Shown in pieces: positions 32,795-34,734 of a stretch of 34,734 bases of DNA. The translations under genes and the position numbers were made by a program. The stretch is from Candidatus Rokuibacteriota bacterium (GTDB lineage: Bacteria; Methylomirabilota; Methylomirabilia; Rokubacteriales; CSP1-6), in contig QHSR01000251.1 of assembly GCA_003221635.1 (NCBI GenBank), positions 1 to 34,734 on the forward strand. Reading direction: 5' to 3'. Each line of letters starts with the position of its first letter. Within the stretch, counting starts at the first letter, position 1. The notes under the pieces were generated by a model, which saw only the letters and a program-made list of their open reading frames with translations, did no database searches and was not told the origin of the DNA.

Positions 32795-34615
32795 ATGACC
32801 ATCGCGGACGTCGCCTTCGACGCCCCGGTCGCCCACTCGTTCTCCTATCGCGTGCCCGAGGGCTGGGCGCTCGCCCCCGGTCAGCGGGCGATCGCGCCCC
32901 TCCGGGGCGCCTCGCGCGTCGGCATGGTCGTGGCCTTGCGCGACGGCGCCGATGCTCGCCTCAAGCCGCTCGTCCGCCTCGTCGATCGCGAGCCCATACT
33001 CTCCCGGGCGCAGCTCGACCTCGTCCACTGGATCGCGGAGCAGAGTCTCTCGTCCGTCGGCTCGACCTGCGCCGCGCTCCTGCCACCACCGCTCGCCGCC
33101 GGCGGGCCCGGGCCGGGTCACGCCCCCGGGCGCCCGCCGGCGAGGGCGCCCGAGCGGCCGGAGCTGCTCGTCGGCGCCGGTCGGGAGAAGCGGCTCCTCG
33201 AGCGCATCGAGGCGGCGCCTGGCTCGGCCCTCGTGATCGCGGCCGATCTGGAGACCACCGCGCGCTGGGCGCAGCGCCTGGCCAAGATCGACCGCGTCGC
33301 AAGGCTCGACTCGGGCGTGCCCGACGAGGAGCGCGCCGCGGCGTGGAATCTGCTCCGTGACGGGGCGGCGCGCCTCGCGGCCGGGACCCGGTCGGCGATC
33401 CTCGCTCCGCTCCCGCCCCCGGCCAGTCTCATCCTCATCGACGAGCACGAGGCCGCTCACAAGCCGCCCGGACCGCCGCGGATGCACTCGCGCGACGTCG
33501 CGCTCGAGCGTGCGGCGCGGGAGCCCGTCGCGCTCTTGCTCACGGCGGCCACGCCGAGCGTCGAGACGTGGTGGCGCGCGAAGGCGGGGCTCGTGGACAT
33601 GGCTCCCCCGCAGCCCGGGCCCTGGCCCGCGGTGAGCATCGCCGACACGCGCGGGATCCTCCGGCGCGAGCCGCTCACGCCGCCGGTCTCGCGCGCCATC
33701 CGCGAGACGTTGGCCGCCCGGCGGCGCGTCTTCCTCGCGGTGAGCCGGCTCACCTCGTCGCTCGCCTGCGACGAATGCGGGACCGTGGTCCGCTGCACCG
33801 AGTGCGCGATCGCGCTCGCCTACTCGCGCGCCGCCGCCCGGCTCGTCTGCCGGCTCTGCGCCGCCTCGCACCCGCTGCCGGACACCTGCACCGTGTGTCA
33901 CGGACGACGATTGTCTCCATTCGGCTGGGGCGCCGAGCGCGTCGAGCACGCCGTGCGCCGCCGCTTCCCGGCGGCGCGCATCGCGCGCTGGGATCCCGAC
34001 GTGGCGCGGGGCGCTCGCGGCGAGGCGCAGCGCGCGGCGGCGACCGCCGCCGACGTCGTGATCGGTACCCGCAGCGCGCTCCGCCTCTTCGGTCCCGCGT
34101 CGCTCGGGCTCGCGGCGTTCGTGGCGCCGGACCAGCTCCTGCGCGCGCCGGACTTCCGCGCCGGGGAGCGCACGCTCGGGCTCGCGTGGGCGGCCGCCGA
34201 GCGAGTCGCCGCGGACGGCGCCCTCATCATCCAATCGCAGAACCCCGAGCACTATGCGTTCGGGGCGGTCGCGCGCCAGAACCTGCACGAGTTCTACCAG
34301 CACGAGTTGACATTCCGCGCCGAGCTCGGCTATCCGCCCTTTCGACGCCTCGCCGTGGTCACCACGCGCGCCCGCGAGGCCGCCGAGACGAGCCGGCTGG
34401 CCCAGGCGATCGGCGCCGCGCTGCGCGGAGGTGCGGGACTCACGGTCTATCCGCCCGCGGCCGACCGAAGGGATCGTGCCCATCGGATCGTCGTGAAGGG
34501 CGACGCCGATCTGCCGCGCCGGCTCGAGGAAGCGCTGCGGGAGTTCGAAACGCCGCGTTCGGCGAGCCGGGGTATCATTGACGTGGAGGTCGATCCGGTC
34601 GAATGGCAGTACTAA
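32795..34615 (+). CDS. priA: Degenerate primosomal protein PriA, helicase motifs lost
   Basis: The 606-residue protein matches PriA: an N-terminal DNA-binding domain (VAFDAPVAHSFSYRVPEG), a zinc domain with eight cysteines in four CxxC pairs (about 325-370), and the C-terminal part with DFRAGERT and YPPFRRLAVV. Full PriA is a replication-restart helicase of about 730 residues. Here the Walker A site GxTGSGKT is replaced by LLVGAGREKRLL (124-135), the DEEH box reads DEHE (216-219), and the GRAGR arginine finger motif is missing (LAWAAAERVA). It probably cannot unwind DNA but may still load the primosome, as proposed for similar actinobacterial PriA proteins. The 3' end overlaps def by 13 bases. 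Confidence 0.85.
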   Translation: MTIADVAFDAPVAHSFSYRVPEGWALAPGQRAIAPLRGASRVGMVVALRDGADARLKPLVRLVDREPILSRAQLDLVHWIAEQSLSSVGSTCAALLPPPLAAGGPGPGHAPGRPPARAPERPELLVGAGREKRLLERIEAAPGSALVIAADLETTARWAQRLAKIDRVARLDSGVPDEERAAAWNLLRDGAARLAAGTRSAILAPLPPPASLILIDEHEAAHKPPGPPRMHSRDVALERAAREPVALLLTAATPSVETWWRAKAGLVDMAPPQPGPWPAVSIADTRGILRREPLTPPVSRAIRETLAARRRVFLAVSRLTSSLACDECGTVVRCTECAIALAYSRAAARLVCRLCAASHPLPDTCTVCHGRRLSPFGWGAERVEHAVRRRFPAARIARWDPDVARGARGEAQRAAATAADVVIGTRSALRLFGPASLGLAAFVAPDQLLRAPDFRAGERTLGLAWAAAERVAADGALIIQSQNPEHYAFGAVARQNLHEFYQHELTFRAELGYPPFRRLAVVTTRAREAAETSRLAQAIGAALRGGAGLTVYPPAADRRDRAHRIVVKGDADLPRRLEEALREFETPRSASRGIIDVEVDPVEWQY

Positions 34616-34734
34616 AGGTCCTGAAATATGGCGATCCGGGACTACGGCGGCGCGCGGCGCCTGTGGGCGAGGTGACTCCGGAAATCCGGGTGGCCATCGC
34701 TGATATGACCGAGACGATGTACGACGAGGTCGGC
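34603..34734 (+). CDS. def: Peptide deformylase, N-terminal fragment (3' end outside window)
   Basis: The frame from ATG 34603 encodes 44 residues before the window ends. It begins MAVLKVLKYGDPGLRRRAAPV, and continues to DMTETMYDEVG, the usual start of peptide deformylase, which removes the formyl group from new proteins. The catalytic GxGLAAPQ, EGCLS and HExDH motifs lie beyond the end. The start overlaps the last 13 bases of priA. The priA-def order is common and supports the call. Confidence 0.88.
   Translation, partial: MAVLKVLKYGDPGLRRRAAPVGEVTPEIRVAIADMTETMYDEVG

Overview
The window is very GC-rich, densely coding, and looks like core chromosome of a Gram-negative bacterium. It has lpxC (lipid A synthesis), a DUF4390 - NtrY-like - NtrX-like signalling cassette, and the common yicC - RemA-like - gmk - rpoZ - coaBC run. 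GC content, gene order and the PyrR-controlled pyrimidine operon would fit an uncultured lineage such as Methylomirabilota/Rokubacteria, but that placement is an inference from gene content, not a computed result.

Layout. Bases 1-219 are the end of a signal peptidase I gene, followed by a short repeat array. Bases 366-6545 (+) hold hemW, hrcA, grpE, dnaJ, prmA, rsmE and an archease gene; dnaK is not between grpE and dnaJ. Bases 6659-11958 (+) hold lpxC behind a very good sigma-54 promoter match, then DUF4390, an NtrY-like kinase and an NtrX-like sigma-54 activator. A one-helix small protein and a divergent cytosine-deaminase-like amidohydrolase follow. Bases 13405-22429 (+) are an almost complete pyrimidine operon: promoter, PyrR-binding RNA, pyrR, pyrB, pyrC, carA, an unknown 88-residue gene, carB, pyrF and pyrE. 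Only dihydroorotate dehydrogenase is missing from the UMP route.

Bases 22426-28402 (-) are a signalling operon: a four-helix membrane protein, a 1344-residue hybrid protein (receiver, five GAF, PAS, kinase), two single-domain receivers, and a wrecked GspE/PilB-type ATPase gene that has lost its ATPase core. Back-to-back promoters separate it from the final + strand run, bases 28579-34734: yicC, remA-like, gmk, rpoZ, coaBC, a family 4 uracil-DNA glycosylase, a second copy of the short repeat array, a degenerate priA, and the start of def.

The most unusual content is a set of compact repeats placed in or right beside housekeeping genes. (1) Three in-frame 66-base palindromic units lie inside pyrF and add about 69 residues to an active-site loop. 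(2) A 60-66 base repeat family, each full unit carrying the palindrome GACCCGGGTC, lies upstream of both hemW and priA in opposite orientations. (3) A 51-base near-perfect inverted repeat lies between hrcA and grpE. (4) A palindromic element between ntrY and ntrX is flanked by a 16-base direct repeat that includes the ntrX start codon. Other points of interest are the loss of helicase motifs in PriA, loss of catalytic residues in the deaminase-like protein, and promoters placed so close to start codons that leaderless mRNAs are likely.
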